A stretch of 41,737 bases of DNA from Chitinophagaceae bacterium (GTDB lineage Bacteria; Bacteroidota; Bacteroidia; Chitinophagales; Chitinophagaceae): positions 1-41,737 of the forward strand of contig JAIEQM010000103.1 in the NCBI GenBank assembly GCA_019747705.1, in the 5' to 3' direction. The position numbers and the translations under genes were made by a program. Positions 1 to 9,039 of this stretch are shown here, in pieces. The notes beneath the pieces are model-generated. The model had not been told where the DNA came from, made no database searches, and saw only the letters and a list, made by a program, of their open reading frames with translations. Within the stretch, counting starts at the first letter, position 1; every line of letters begins with the position of its first letter.

Positions 1-141
1 CTAAATTAGATTGGCGGGGGTGTGGCATAATATTTTTTCTCAAAGTTACTCTTAGCACCTCAAAAGATTAATTAGCCAAAAAGGAATTGCTTTGAGCGAA
101 CTGGAACAAATTCACGAATTTTGCAGCTATTATTTAAAATA

Positions 142-213
142 GTTCTGCGTTTTGAGTACTGAGTTGTAAGTTTCGCTCAAGCATTTCAGAACTCAGAACC
201 AAGAACTTAAAAC
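142..213. repeat. Inverted 7-bp repeat array (imperfect hairpin)
   Basis: Four left-arm heptads begin at 142, 149, 156 and 163 (GTTCTGC, GTTTTGA, GTACTGA, GTTGTAA). Four right-arm heptads begin at 186, 193, 200 and 207 (TCAGAAC, TCAGAAC, CAAGAAC, TTAAAAC). The right arm is the reverse complement of the same loose unit, GTTYTGA. The arms flank a spacer of about 16 nt and can pair imperfectly; the inner heptads match 5 to 6 of 7 bases. The right arm ends at the base before the ATG of the radical SAM gene at 214, so it takes up the whole ribosome-binding region. No Shine-Dalgarno sequence is visible there. Confidence 0.75.
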
Positions 214-1512
214 ATGGCTTTCAACTCTTCGCCTTACTTACTCTACTCCGACGGTAACGGAAACATCTTTGAAGATACATCACTCTATGCCATTGGCCGT
301 GCAGGCCGGGATGCCATGCCGGTGGATGTTAATGACTGGATTGAATTACCTGCTGGAGGCAACCTGTATGAACTTCCTCAACGCAAAGCCATTGGTATTG
401 ATGTAAAAACCGGGGAAATGCGTTTGTGTGAAAAAGGATGGGCTGTTGCTGCTTTTGTACCGCCAGCACATACTTGTTTATATGTTGCTGCATTTGAAAC
501 TGAACCCGATGCTGAAACACTTCCGTTGTTTTGTTATACAGCCGCCGGTTGGTATAATGATCAATTTTATGTAACTGCTGTTCGTGTAGAAGCAGATATT
601 CGCCAGGAATGCGCAGGTTATGATGAAGAAGTGATTGAGAACAGCGCCACACATTTGCTGAAAGCATATCCTGAAAACCGGTTGGTTCGTCACTTAATGG
701 AGAACTGCTGTCAAACTTATAATTGCCCGGCTGCAAGAAATTTTGCCATGAGCCGCTGGGAATGTCCTGTTCCTGTTTCGCCTGCATGTAATGCCAATTG
801 CTTGGGTTGTATTTCGTTTCAACCGCCAGAAGAAAGTATTGTGAGCCCGCAGGACCGGTTAACGTTTAAACCCACTGCTGAAGAAATTGTGGAGTTCACG
901 GTGCCACATTTGGAAACAGCGCCCTATCCGATTATTTCTTTTGGACAGGGATGTGAAGGTGAACCATTGCTTATGTGGGAAACCATTCGTGAAGCCATTA
1001 TTGAAATACGCAAACACACAAATAAAGGCAGCATTAATATCAACACCAACGGCTCCATGCCCAAAGCACTAAAAGCTTTGTGCGAAGCGGGATTAAATTC
1101 CATTCGTGTAAGTACCAACAGTGTGCGAAAAGAAATTTATACACCTTACTACCGGCCCAACAATTATACGTTTGAAGATATTGTGGAAAGTTTGAAAGTG
1201 GTAAACAGTTATGGCGGCTGGACGAGTATTAACTATTTTGTATTTCCCGGTGTAACAGATACTGTGGAAGAATATGAAGCGCTTCGTGAATTGATAAAAG
1301 ACACGGGGTTAAAAATGATTCAATGGCGAAATTTTAATATTGATCCCGATTGGTACCTGGGAAAAATTGGAATTGCTGAAACAGGTGAGATGCTGGGCAT
1401 CAAACAAATGATGGAACTGATAAAGGAAGAGTTCCCCAACTTAAAATTTGGGTATTTCAATCCACCTATTGAACGTATTAAAGGAAATTACGAAGTTGAT
1501 TTTGCACATTGA
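214..1512 (+). CDS. Radical SAM domain protein
   Basis: The 432-residue protein carries a CxxxCxxC motif (CNANCLGC; Cys192, Cys196, Cys199) that in the radical SAM superfamily binds a [4Fe-4S] cluster and cleaves S-adenosylmethionine. Downstream segments such as ISFGQGCEGEP and NTNGSMPKALKAL fit the SAM-binding barrel. The roughly 190-residue N-terminal part is not a standard radical SAM region and contains further cysteines (about 165, 166, 171 and 184), which might bind a second cluster or metal. The substrate is unknown. The ATG at 214 is preceded by a heptad-repeat hairpin instead of a Shine-Dalgarno sequence. The gene stands alone and converges on the methyltransferase gene, with 28 bp between stop codons. 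The superfamily call is firm; the reaction is not known. Confidence 0.9.
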   Translation: MAFNSSPYLLYSDGNGNIFEDTSLYAIGRAGRDAMPVDVNDWIELPAGGNLYELPQRKAIGIDVKTGEMRLCEKGWAVAAFVPPAHTCLYVAAFETEPDAETLPLFCYTAAGWYNDQFYVTAVRVEADIRQECAGYDEEVIENSATHLLKAYPENRLVRHLMENCCQTYNCPAARNFAMSRWECPVPVSPACNANCLGCISFQPPEESIVSPQDRLTFKPTAEEIVEFTVPHLETAPYPIISFGQGCEGEPLLMWETIREAIIEIRKHTNKGSININTNGSMPKALKALCEAGLNSIRVSTNSVRKEIYTPYYRPNNYTFEDIVESLKVVNSYGGWTSINYFVFPGVTDTVEEYEALRELIKDTGLKMIQWRNFNIDPDWYLGKIGIAETGEMLGIKQMMELIKEEFPNLKFGYFNPPIERIKGNYEVDFAH

Positions 1513-1540
1513 TGTTCCAATATCACCGATTCACTCATTT

Positions 1541-2434
1541 CTATTTCTTTGCCATTACATAAATCAATGAACTGCATTGCTCCCGGTGAAAGAATGTAAT
1601 AAGATTGGAAACAAAGCCATTCCATATAGCTCTTATGAAATTGCCCTTTTTGTATTTCTCACTGAGCATACTTACATAAAAACTATCGAGCCACATGGGT
1701 TTTGTTTGTTTTACTTTTAAACCATGACGCTCCATCAGTTTACGCATAGAGCTTGGGGAAAAATGATAAAGGTGCCTGGGCACATCATAAGCCGCCCAGT
1801 TTGCACCATACGTTTGTGCATCCCTGCTTTTATAATTGGGAACGGCAACAATCAGTTTGCCATTGGGGTTTAATAATTTTTTAAGCTGCACCAGGTAATC
1901 ATCCAGGCGGTGCACATGCTCCAGCACATGCCACATGGTAATTACATCATAAGTGCTTTCGGGTAATGTAAAAAAATCTTCCGCCGGAAACACATCAGCT
2001 TTATATTTTTTTGCTGCTATTTCACGTGCGTTGCTATCAGGCTCCAAACCAGTACTGCTCCATCCTGCTTTTTCCATGGCATGTACAAAAGAACCTGTGC
2101 CGCTGCCCACATCCAAATGCATACCCACTGCCCTTCCTGTAACTTTTTTTACAAAACTTACCTTGCTGCCGATAGTATATTTTCTGGCTAAATGATAAAG
2201 TGTATTGATAAGCCCTTTGCGGCTATCGCTGTGCGATACATAATCGGCGCTCTGATAGTAACGGCCAACAGCAGTTTCGCAAGGCGCTTTATCGGTAAAA
2301 CGAAAACTGCAATCACCACATTCCATTATGCTGAACTTTTCCTTACTTACGGATGCATCTTCCACCATCATCACTTCTTTGAGTGATGTGCTGTGGCAAA
2401 CAGGACAAGAGTTATAATGAACCGCATGATGCAT
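1541..2434 (-). CDS. Class I SAM-dependent methyltransferase with zinc-ribbon-like N-terminus
   Basis: The 297-residue protein has a class I methyltransferase core. The SAM-binding motif I is HLDVGSGTGSFV, followed by GLEPD and the acidic TMWHVLEHVHRLDDYL segment typical of the Methyltransf_23 type. Before the core, CPVC and CGDC pairs separated by about 27 residues look like a small zinc ribbon, as in UbiE/sugar-methyltransferase relatives. I chose the ATG at 2434. An in-frame ATG at 2533 would overlap the upstream gene by 70 bp, and the extra 33 residues look unstructured. It is the last gene of the minus-strand operon, 29 bp after the HU-domain gene. The substrate cannot be told from sequence; a small molecule or a cell-envelope sugar is plausible. 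Confidence 0.85.
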   Translation of the reverse strand: MHHAVHYNSCPVCHSTSLKEVMMVEDASVSKEKFSIMECGDCSFRFTDKAPCETAVGRYYQSADYVSHSDSRKGLINTLYHLARKYTIGSKVSFVKKVTGRAVGMHLDVGSGTGSFVHAMEKAGWSSTGLEPDSNAREIAAKKYKADVFPAEDFFTLPESTYDVITMWHVLEHVHRLDDYLVQLKKLLNPNGKLIVAVPNYKSRDAQTYGANWAAYDVPRHLYHFSPSSMRKLMERHGLKVKQTKPMWLDSFYVSMLSEKYKKGNFIRAIWNGFVSNLITFFHREQCSSLIYVMAKK

Positions 2435-2463
2435 GATAGTTGTGGAATTGTCAACCGCAATGG

Positions 2464-3105
2464 TTAAGGTGTTCTGTGCAAAACCGGAGGTTCTTTTGGT
2501 TGAAGTTTTTGGTAAGAGGTTAGTTTGTGCCATTGGATATTGTGATTGTTAGCAAATAATGCAGCTAAAATAATACCAGTAATCGAAAAAAGCAATACCC
2601 CCATCCACCAAGAGTACTTTTGCTTTTTTTCTGTGGAAAACAACAGTTCCTCCATCTCGGTATTTGTCCTCTCGTCTTTGCCTACACGTATATGATGCTG
2701 GGCGCCGCTGCGTATTACACGTTCTGCGGTAACGGCCGCAGGTACAAATTTATTTTGTGGCGCAGGTATAAATTCAGGAAAACCCTGCTCGTTTTTATTG
2801 AACCGGCCCCAACCTTTCCATTCAACAGTTTGTTTTGCGGTGAGTTGATGTGTAAAGGAAAGAACAAAAGCTTTTACTTTTTCAGCAGCCTCATTACTGG
2901 TAATGTTTAACTCTGCACAAAGCCAGTTGATAAATGATTGCTCATTTTGAACATCATTGGTAAACACCATTTTTTGAGATGGTGCGGTTATTTGCCTGTT
3001 TGGAAAATCAACCTGTGCTGCCACAGGTAAAAAGTATAAACTGCCCCAATCTTTCAGGGATATGTGATGATGAAGCGCCAGGTATTGTTGAACGAAATGC
3101 AGCAA
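2464..3105 (-). CDS. CCDC81-like HU-domain membrane protein
   Basis: The 213-residue protein resembles the tandem prokaryotic HU domains of CCDC81 type found in Bacteroidota. The first module covers roughly residues 1-45 (FVQQYLALHHHISLKDWG...). The second covers about 55-120 and includes WKGWGRFNKNEQGFPEF. Such domains usually precede a membrane anchor and a SPOR domain. Here one hydrophobic segment (WWMGVLLFSITGIILAALFA) lies near residues 165-185, and the protein ends soon after it with no SPOR domain, so it is a short version. The start is a TTG at 3105, only 5 bp after the stop of the beta-barrel gene; no ATG exists before residue 46, so translational coupling is likely. The cellular role is unknown. 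Envelope or peptidoglycan organisation is an inference from the neighbours. Confidence 0.75.
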   Translation of the reverse strand: MLHFVQQYLALHHHISLKDWGSLYFLPVAAQVDFPNRQITAPSQKMVFTNDVQNEQSFINWLCAELNITSNEAAEKVKAFVLSFTHQLTAKQTVEWKGWGRFNKNEQGFPEFIPAPQNKFVPAAVTAERVIRSGAQHHIRVGKDERTNTEMEELLFSTEKKQKYSWWMGVLLFSITGIILAALFANNHNIQWHKLTSYQKLQPKEPPVLHRTP

Positions 3106-3110
3106 GTATC

Positions 3111-4748
3111 TTACAAATTTTGGTCAAATGTAAGCCTTATTCCTCCAAGAAACTGAAATCCCAGTTGGGGGTAATTGTTCCAGCGCTGATAGGTATTGTT
3201 TAAAATATTATTGAACTGTGTCCACACCGCAACATTTTTTGTTACATGGAATTCAATACCTGCATTTAAATCAAATACTGCAGGCAGCCGGCCTTCTGTT
3301 CCGCTGTTATTGATTAAATATGGGGCGCCCTGCCATGTAAACAAATCACCCTTTACCATAATTTTTTTAACAGGTTGCCAGCGCATGGCGGCAGTGAGTT
3401 GCATGGGTAATACATGCCATGCACTGTTTTCTGTTTTTTGGTTGATGAAGTTATAAACATCCAGCTTTGCACTTGCATTGAATTTATCCTGTAATACAAA
3501 ACCCAGTTCTGATTGAATATGGATTGCCTGGAGTTTTCCTTCTCTTCTCACAGTAAACAATGAAATGGGTTTCTGACTGTTTACAAACAACGGCAGATTT
3601 AAAAACTCTGTAAAACCTCCCTGTATTCGATAATTAAAGCTGTTGGCCAGGCTTCCTTTTACTCCTGCATATGCTTCTGTAATCCTTGTGTTGAACTGAG
3701 AAAGTGGTTGTTGATTGATCCATGGGTTTTGTGAAGCAAGGAACTGGTAAGTGTTCTTGCGTACATGCGCTGTCCATCCTGCAATAATAATTGCCTTGCC
3801 GTCTTTTGTTGGATAATCCAGTAACACATCCGGTAATACATGAAATGTTCCGTTATCCCATGTGGGGCGGATGCCTGCACGCAAACGCAGCAGGGATGTT
3901 TTTAAAATCAATGCCGGGTTGATAAAGAAAACATTATTGGTATAGGATGATGAAGCGCCCGTGGGTGTAAACGTAGTTAAATCAGCATTGGCTCTTATGA
4001 GAGCGCCAAAATTATTGCCCACCCTTATTTCTACAGGAACATCCAGTGCTGCATTGGTTTCACTGGCTCTTGAATCATTAAAAACATTGATGTTTAAATC
4101 CGGATTATAAGTAAGTCCATACCGGTTAACAAACGCATTGCGGAAACCGGCACGTATAGTATAGGTTTGATAAGGTTTTTTCAAAGAGTCATCGCTTTTG
4201 TTCCGGGTGGAAGTATCAAGTCCGTACTGGTAAAAGGTTTGCTGCTGGTATCCTGCTTTACCATATACTTCCACTTTACCCGTTAATGTATTGAGATGTG
4301 CATTGATGGAGGTATTGCTGAACTTCTGCAGCCGCAAATCACCTTTTTGAGAAAGATGACTGGCAAAGAGATTGAAGTTGGTGTTCTTTCCATCACCAAT
4401 GGTAAAGCCGGCTTCTGCAACAGGCGTATTAAAATTACCATAACCCGCTTTTACATAGTTGCTGTTATGCGCAAAACCTGATGAATCAATTTGCAGCGCC
4501 ATCGGTTTTAATGCAACAGGCTGCAGGTTAAAATATAAATTCTGAATGGGGATATTGTAGTTAAGATTTGGTCTTGTTTCATCCGGCGCCGGAGGAGTGG
4601 CATTGAAATTAATCTTCACTGCATTTTTTAATACAGGTTTGAAGGCAGATGTAATTTCAACTCTTTGTTTTTTGGTTGTATCCTGCGCTGATGCAGCAAA
4701 CGCCAAACCAACAAATCCGAGAACCAATATGTTTATTTTGTAACGCAT
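3111..4748 (-). CDS. Outer-membrane beta-barrel protein (TonB-receptor-like)
   Basis: The 545-residue protein opens with a signal peptide (MRYKINILVLGFVGLAFAASAQ). A short periplasmic segment follows (EITSAFKPVLKNAVKINFNATPP). The rest is a long run of alternating polar and aromatic residues typical of a beta-barrel, ending in GFQFLGGIRLTF. The N-terminal segment is one I associate with a Bacteroidota family of TonB-dependent-receptor-like barrels that lack a clear plug domain. No catalytic motif is visible. It lies between the TPR gene (114 bp upstream, a gap largely filled by a heptad repeat) and the HU-domain gene (5 bp downstream), so the three probably form one envelope-associated unit. 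Function is unknown: a porin, a docking barrel, or a relic of a TonB receptor are all possible. Confidence 0.8.
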   Translation of the reverse strand: MRYKINILVLGFVGLAFAASAQDTTKKQRVEITSAFKPVLKNAVKINFNATPPAPDETRPNLNYNIPIQNLYFNLQPVALKPMALQIDSSGFAHNSNYVKAGYGNFNTPVAEAGFTIGDGKNTNFNLFASHLSQKGDLRLQKFSNTSINAHLNTLTGKVEVYGKAGYQQQTFYQYGLDTSTRNKSDDSLKKPYQTYTIRAGFRNAFVNRYGLTYNPDLNINVFNDSRASETNAALDVPVEIRVGNNFGALIRANADLTTFTPTGASSSYTNNVFFINPALILKTSLLRLRAGIRPTWDNGTFHVLPDVLLDYPTKDGKAIIIAGWTAHVRKNTYQFLASQNPWINQQPLSQFNTRITEAYAGVKGSLANSFNYRIQGGFTEFLNLPLFVNSQKPISLFTVRREGKLQAIHIQSELGFVLQDKFNASAKLDVYNFINQKTENSAWHVLPMQLTAAMRWQPVKKIMVKGDLFTWQGAPYLINNSGTEGRLPAVFDLNAGIEFHVTKNVAVWTQFNNILNNTYQRWNNYPQLGFQFLGGIRLTFDQNL

Positions 4749-4804
4749 GTATATAATTTTTGTCGGGTCATTTCTTATGTGTTTATCATACTTCTTATCT
4801 CCTG

Positions 4805-4860
4805 CCTCTTCCCTCTTACCTCTTACCTCTTCCCTCTTCCCTCTTCCCTCTTACCTCTTC
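4805..4860. repeat. Eight perfect tandem heptads CCTCTTM
   Basis: Eight back-to-back 7-mers, each CCTCTTC or CCTCTTA, run from 4805 to 4860 without interruption (order C A A C C C A C at the last base). Degenerate copies flank the array. The array begins 2 bp past the TPR stop codon (4863-4865, minus strand) and fills about half of the gap before the beta-barrel gene. On the coding strand it is a purine-only tract, GGGAAGAGGTAAGAGG-like, that resembles repeated Shine-Dalgarno sequences. Its distance from the next start (about 57 bp) is too great for a direct ribosome-binding role. Confidence 0.85.
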
Positions 4861-4862
4861 CC

Positions 4863-7800
4863 TTATCCGTCAATCTTCGAATTCTTTTTCTCTTCATCAA
4901 TTACCTGCTGTAATTTTTCAGTGGCTTCCTGTTTCAATTGCGGGTTGGTGGCGTTTTCACTTACACTTTTATAAGTGGCTTTGGCATTAAAGTAATCTTT
5001 TTGTTTAAAATAAATATCACCCAGCATGATGTAGGATTTGGTAACCCAGTAATCATAGCTTCCGCTTTTGTTGATCACTTCAAAGGCCGCTTTCTCTGCC
5101 TGGTTCATATTGTTCAAATCAAAATAGCATTTGGCAATTTGATATCTTGCTTCTGCCGCCCATTCACCTTTATTTAAACTCACCACACCACGGAAAGATT
5201 GAATAGCCAAATCATACTGGCCATTCAACTGGTAATTCGTAGCGGTAACCAAATTACTGAGCGTTTTATCATCGTTGCCCGCATTTTTATTGGCCAGTAA
5301 CTCTTTAGCAGCATCGCTTGCTTTTTTATAATCTTTTAACTGGTAATAACAACGCAGGGCGCCACGCAAAGCCTCCAGCCTGTTTTCATCAGTTGAAGCG
5401 GACTGACGGAGTATTTCATAATAAGGCCCGGCTTTGGCATAATCCTTTAACTCAAAATAATAAGTACGTGCAGCTACAAAAGCAGAACGTTCAGTAAAAC
5501 GGCTCATACTTGCATTGGCAACATACTCATAACCGGGCAATGCATTCTTCCAGTCTTTGTTTTGCATAAAACATTCACTGCGGTAGTAATTGGCCTGCAC
5601 CGCATAAGCGCCATTGGGAAAACGGTTGAGATAATTATTGATTTGCTGTATAGCGCCCTTGCAATCATTATTACCCAGCTTTACATCCACTGCGGCATAT
5701 GCCAGTGAATCGGCTTCGCTTGCTGAAATGGTTTTGCCACTGGTGCGCACAAAATCTTCATACGCTTCCGGTTTTCCCATTTCTATATAAAGCAGTTTGA
5801 TATTATCCAGCGCCTGGTCTGCCTCTTCTGAATTGGGATATTGCTGAATTAATTTTTTATAAGCAGCAATAGCATCTTCATTCTTACTGATATTGGCATT
5901 GGCAATTCCCAACTGAAGTAATGCATTGGGCTTGAAACTGTTGTTTTGAGTGGTGTTGATAACACTGTTAAGATATGGAATGGCATCACGGAATTTTTCA
6001 TCAGCCATATAGGTTTTGGCAATTTCCATATTAGCATCAGGAATAAGCACGCTGCCGGGATACACCCGCTGAACCGTATTGAGCAAATCAATTTTTGTTT
6101 TGCTGCTGGTAATGCCGCTAATCATTGCTTTTTGATACAGTGCATAATCTGCATTGCGCCAGCTGTAATCAATTACCTGCTGATACATGCTTAATGCCTG
6201 CTTGTAATTGCGTTGCATAAAATAACAATCAGCCTGGCGGGTATAAGCATCCTGGTCAATATAAGGGGAGCTTAACGCAATTTTTCCTGTTGCTTTCTGA
6301 AAAAAGGATAAAGCCTGTGTAAAATTTTCCCGTCTTAAATAACAATAACCCAGGTTATAACTGGCTTCTTTTACAGTTGCTTCGCCCAGGCCAGGGTTAC
6401 CACTGTTTAAAAATTTATGATAATACTGCGTAGCATCATCCAGGTTATTATTGCGGTAGGCAATCTCGCCTTTCCAGTATTGGGTTAATGCAAGCACAGG
6501 CGCATTGTAGGAGTCTTTTAAAATTTTATCCAGTAATTCATCAGCCTGTGTTAGTTGCCCGTCATTAATTAACTCAGCAGCACGTCCGTATAATATTCTT
6601 GGATATAATTTTTTAGTGGCTTCGCTCCTTTCATCTAAAGATTCAATAAGTGTTAATGCATCTTTATAATTACTGGTGCCTGCCAGCAGTCCTACCAGTA
6701 ATTCTTTTGCTTCTTTTGCATAAACACTATTAGCATACTGGTTCAGAAATTTTTTGAACTCACTGATGGCCACACCCTGGTAACCCAACTCATAAGAAAG
6801 TTTGGCATAGTTGAATAAAGAAACTTCACGCTGCTGTTCATTACTGCTGTTGCCGGCACAAAATGCAAAGGCATTACGGGCATTTTCTTTTTGATTGGTT
6901 TTTAGATAAGAATCGCCCAGCAAATACATAGCAGTCTGGCTGAGTGAATCCTGCCCGCCGCTTAACTGTTTAAATCCGTCAATAGCCTTGTTAAGCTGGT
7001 TGTTTTGATAATAGCAAAAACTCAGTTCATACAATTCCTGTCTGGTTACTTTATCTGATTTGTTTACATACTCTTCCAGCAACGGTAATGCTTTTTTGTA
7101 TTCTTTCTTTTCAAAGTAAGCATGACCCAGCAATTGTTTTATTTCAAGATCATACAATACATCCTTTTTTTTCATTGCTTCTTCTGCAATACCAATGGCT
7201 TTATCTTTTTGCCCACGGAAATAATAGATGGAAGCCATGTAAAACGGAACAATCCGTCCGTAGTTGGGGTGGTTTTGCACTTTTTCAAAACAACTTAATG
7301 CCTCATTATAATCCTTATCAGCATAAGCCAGGAAACCATAATAATAATTGGCATCTAAGTAATGCGGATCCATGGGCAACTGGCGGATGGTATTGAACAA
7401 AGGCTTGGCCTGTGCAAAACGTTTAAGTGTAAAATAGCTGTATGCCATACGGAATTTGGCTTCCGCAATCTGCTCATTATTTAAACTGGCGATATCTGCT
7501 TTTTCATAATACGCCAGTGCATCTGCAAACTGCTGTTTCCTGAAATAATAATTGGCCAGATGATAACTGAGTTGCTGTGTGCGTGGCTGGTTAAAGGCGT
7601 ATTTGATATAATCAATGGAAGGCAGTAATGCACGTTCATCATTTTGCTGCAGGCGGCAGGCAAGAATGTAGAAATCAATTTCCTCCACCTGTATGGAATT
7701 ATTGGCGATGGTGGTGGATTGTACATTCTGCTTCAATTCCAGTAACACCGGCAGCGCCAGACTGTACTGATCGTTTAAAAAATATTCCTGGGCCTGTTTG

Positions 7801-7904
7801 AATTTTGAAAAAGGATCGTTGTTGATGGCGGTTGCCTGGGCTGAAGTTTGCAGCGATAAAAAGCAAAAACAGATGGAGGCTATAGTTACAAGAAAGGATT
7901 TCAT
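4863..7904 (-). CDS. Large secreted TPR-repeat protein
   Basis: The protein is about 1,013 residues long. It has a signal peptide (MKSFLVTIASICFCFLSLQTSAQA) and then almost only tetratricopeptide repeats, seen as repeated A-x-x-x-Y-F and AIxxY/FxxF helical pairs (for example FRDAIPYLNSVI, EDAIAAYKKLIQQYP, DLAIQSFRGVV). TPR arrays hold protein partners, and a periplasmic location is expected. In arrangement it resembles the YbgF/CpoB or BamD type of envelope scaffold, but much longer. I chose the ATG at 7904 because it gives a compact signal peptide; ATGs at 7928, 7925 and 7922 would add up to eight residues. It is the first gene of the minus-strand envelope operon. Direct partners in that operon (the beta-barrel and the HU-domain membrane protein) are an inference. 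Confidence 0.88.
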   Translation of the reverse strand: MKSFLVTIASICFCFLSLQTSAQATAINNDPFSKFKQAQEYFLNDQYSLALPVLLELKQNVQSTTIANNSIQVEEIDFYILACRLQQNDERALLPSIDYIKYAFNQPRTQQLSYHLANYYFRKQQFADALAYYEKADIASLNNEQIAEAKFRMAYSYFTLKRFAQAKPLFNTIRQLPMDPHYLDANYYYGFLAYADKDYNEALSCFEKVQNHPNYGRIVPFYMASIYYFRGQKDKAIGIAEEAMKKKDVLYDLEIKQLLGHAYFEKKEYKKALPLLEEYVNKSDKVTRQELYELSFCYYQNNQLNKAIDGFKQLSGGQDSLSQTAMYLLGDSYLKTNQKENARNAFAFCAGNSSNEQQREVSLFNYAKLSYELGYQGVAISEFKKFLNQYANSVYAKEAKELLVGLLAGTSNYKDALTLIESLDERSEATKKLYPRILYGRAAELINDGQLTQADELLDKILKDSYNAPVLALTQYWKGEIAYRNNNLDDATQYYHKFLNSGNPGLGEATVKEASYNLGYCYLRRENFTQALSFFQKATGKIALSSPYIDQDAYTRQADCYFMQRNYKQALSMYQQVIDYSWRNADYALYQKAMISGITSSKTKIDLLNTVQRVYPGSVLIPDANMEIAKTYMADEKFRDAIPYLNSVINTTQNNSFKPNALLQLGIANANISKNEDAIAAYKKLIQQYPNSEEADQALDNIKLLYIEMGKPEAYEDFVRTSGKTISASEADSLAYAAVDVKLGNNDCKGAIQQINNYLNRFPNGAYAVQANYYRSECFMQNKDWKNALPGYEYVANASMSRFTERSAFVAARTYYFELKDYAKAGPYYEILRQSASTDENRLEALRGALRCYYQLKDYKKASDAAKELLANKNAGNDDKTLSNLVTATNYQLNGQYDLAIQSFRGVVSLNKGEWAAEARYQIAKCYFDLNNMNQAEKAAFEVINKSGSYDYWVTKSYIMLGDIYFKQKDYFNAKATYKSVSENATNPQLKQEATEKLQQVIDEEKKNSKIDG

Positions 7905-8169
7905 TGGCGGTTTAACGTTCATCATCATCAATTATTTTAAGTACTTTCTTAATTCTCTCAGATGGGTTAAAGGTAATTGGAGTTGCCCTGTTCAAACACC
8001 GTTCCACTTTTTTGTGGATAAAACTTCCGGTTCCGTTAATTTCGCACATCTGTGTAAAACAATTTAATTGATAAAAAAGCAGGAATCCGCATTTATTTGT
8101 CAATGAAAAAAAAGTTTTAGCTGTAAACACTGAATATATTACATCAAAAAAATCAACTCATCCGGGCAC

Positions 8170-8580
8170 ATGAAAAAACTGTTATCCGTAAATTATTCCA
8201 GCACAGCTTTTAACATTTCCTTCTTATTTCTCCGATTAATCATGGGCATCACCATGTGTGTGAACCACGGATATGATAAGCTGGTGCATTTTGCAAAATA
8301 TAAAGAGGGCTTTACCAATTTGTTTGGAACTGGCAGCGCCCCCACCCTTGCATTGGTTGTGTTTGCAGAGTTTTTCTGCGCCATTTTTATAACCATTGGT
8401 TTGTTTACACGGTTTACGGTGCTGCCACTGGTGATTTCCATGGGCTATGCTTTTTTTAAATCGCATAATGCTGAACTGTTTGGCGATGGGGAGCATGCAG
8501 CGCTGTTTCTTTCAGGATATATTGCTATTTTGTTGTGCGGGCCAGGGAAACTAAGTGTGGATGGCTTGATAAAAGGATAA
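8170..8580 (+). CDS. DoxX family membrane protein
   Basis: The 136-residue protein has four hydrophobic segments and the DoxX-family pattern: RLIMGITMCVNHGYDKL near the start, a middle FAEFFCAIFITIGLFTRF, then a third helix containing VISMGYAFF, and ALFLSGYIAILLCGPGKLSVDGLI at the end. Length and layout are normal for DoxX/YphA proteins, which sit in the cytoplasmic membrane; many have no proven reaction. It leads a plus-strand run in which the thioesterase gene starts 3 bp after its stop. Confidence 0.85.
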   Translation: MKKLLSVNYSSTAFNISFLFLRLIMGITMCVNHGYDKLVHFAKYKEGFTNLFGTGSAPTLALVVFAEFFCAIFITIGLFTRFTVLPLVISMGYAFFKSHNAELFGDGEHAALFLSGYIAILLCGPGKLSVDGLIKG

Positions 8581-8583
8581 ATA

Positions 8584-8997
8584 ATGTTTGAAAGTTCAGC
8601 ACAAATAAGAGTCCGCTATTCTGAAACCGACCAGATGAAAGTAGTGTATCACGGCAACTATGCTCAATATTTTGAAGCAGCAAGAGCTGAAGCTATTCGT
8701 GATATGGGTTTTACTTATAAAGAAATGGAAGATATAGGAATTGCGATGCCGATAGTGGAATTGCACACCAAATTTCTGCGCCCTGCTTTGTACGATGATT
8801 TGCTGACAATTAAAACACAGTTGCGTGCGATGCCTAAAGATCACCGTATAGAATTTCATCATGAAGTGTATAATGAAAGCGGAAAACTGCTCACCGTTGG
8901 AAGAATAGTATTGTATTTTCTGGATGCAAAAACCATGGCAAGAACGGTTATGCCGGAGGCGTTGAAGAAACATTTGGAACCGTTTTTTACTGTATAA
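8584..8997 (+). CDS. Acyl-CoA thioesterase (YbgC/FadM type, 4HBT fold)
   Basis: The 137-residue protein is a single hot-dog domain. The motif RVRYSETDQMKVVYHGNY near residues 9-26 is the 4-hydroxybenzoyl-CoA thioesterase signature, with Asp16 as the expected catalytic residue. Such enzymes hydrolyse acyl-CoA thioesters in the cytoplasm; the YbgC branch acts on short-chain acyl-CoA and is often near tol-pal genes, which are not present here. The start is 3 bp after the DoxX stop, so the two are very likely co-transcribed. The natural substrate cannot be read from sequence. Confidence 0.9.
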   Translation: MFESSAQIRVRYSETDQMKVVYHGNYAQYFEAARAEAIRDMGFTYKEMEDIGIAMPIVELHTKFLRPALYDDLLTIKTQLRAMPKDHRIEFHHEVYNESGKLLTVGRIVLYFLDAKTMARTVMPEALKKHLEPFFTV

Positions 8998-9039
8998 AAC
9001 CTGCTTGCCTGCCTCAACTATTTCTTTTAACTTTAAGCA

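Noticed and set aside
1..71. Open frame of 23 codons at the left edge, ending at a TAA near 71
   Set aside because: It is short, AT-rich, and the sequence (LDWRGCGIIFFL...) matches nothing I can name. It could be the tail of a gene to the left but cannot be supported from 71 bases.
4805..4860. CRISPR-like array
   Set aside because: The units are contiguous 7-mers without spacers, so it is a simple tandem repeat.
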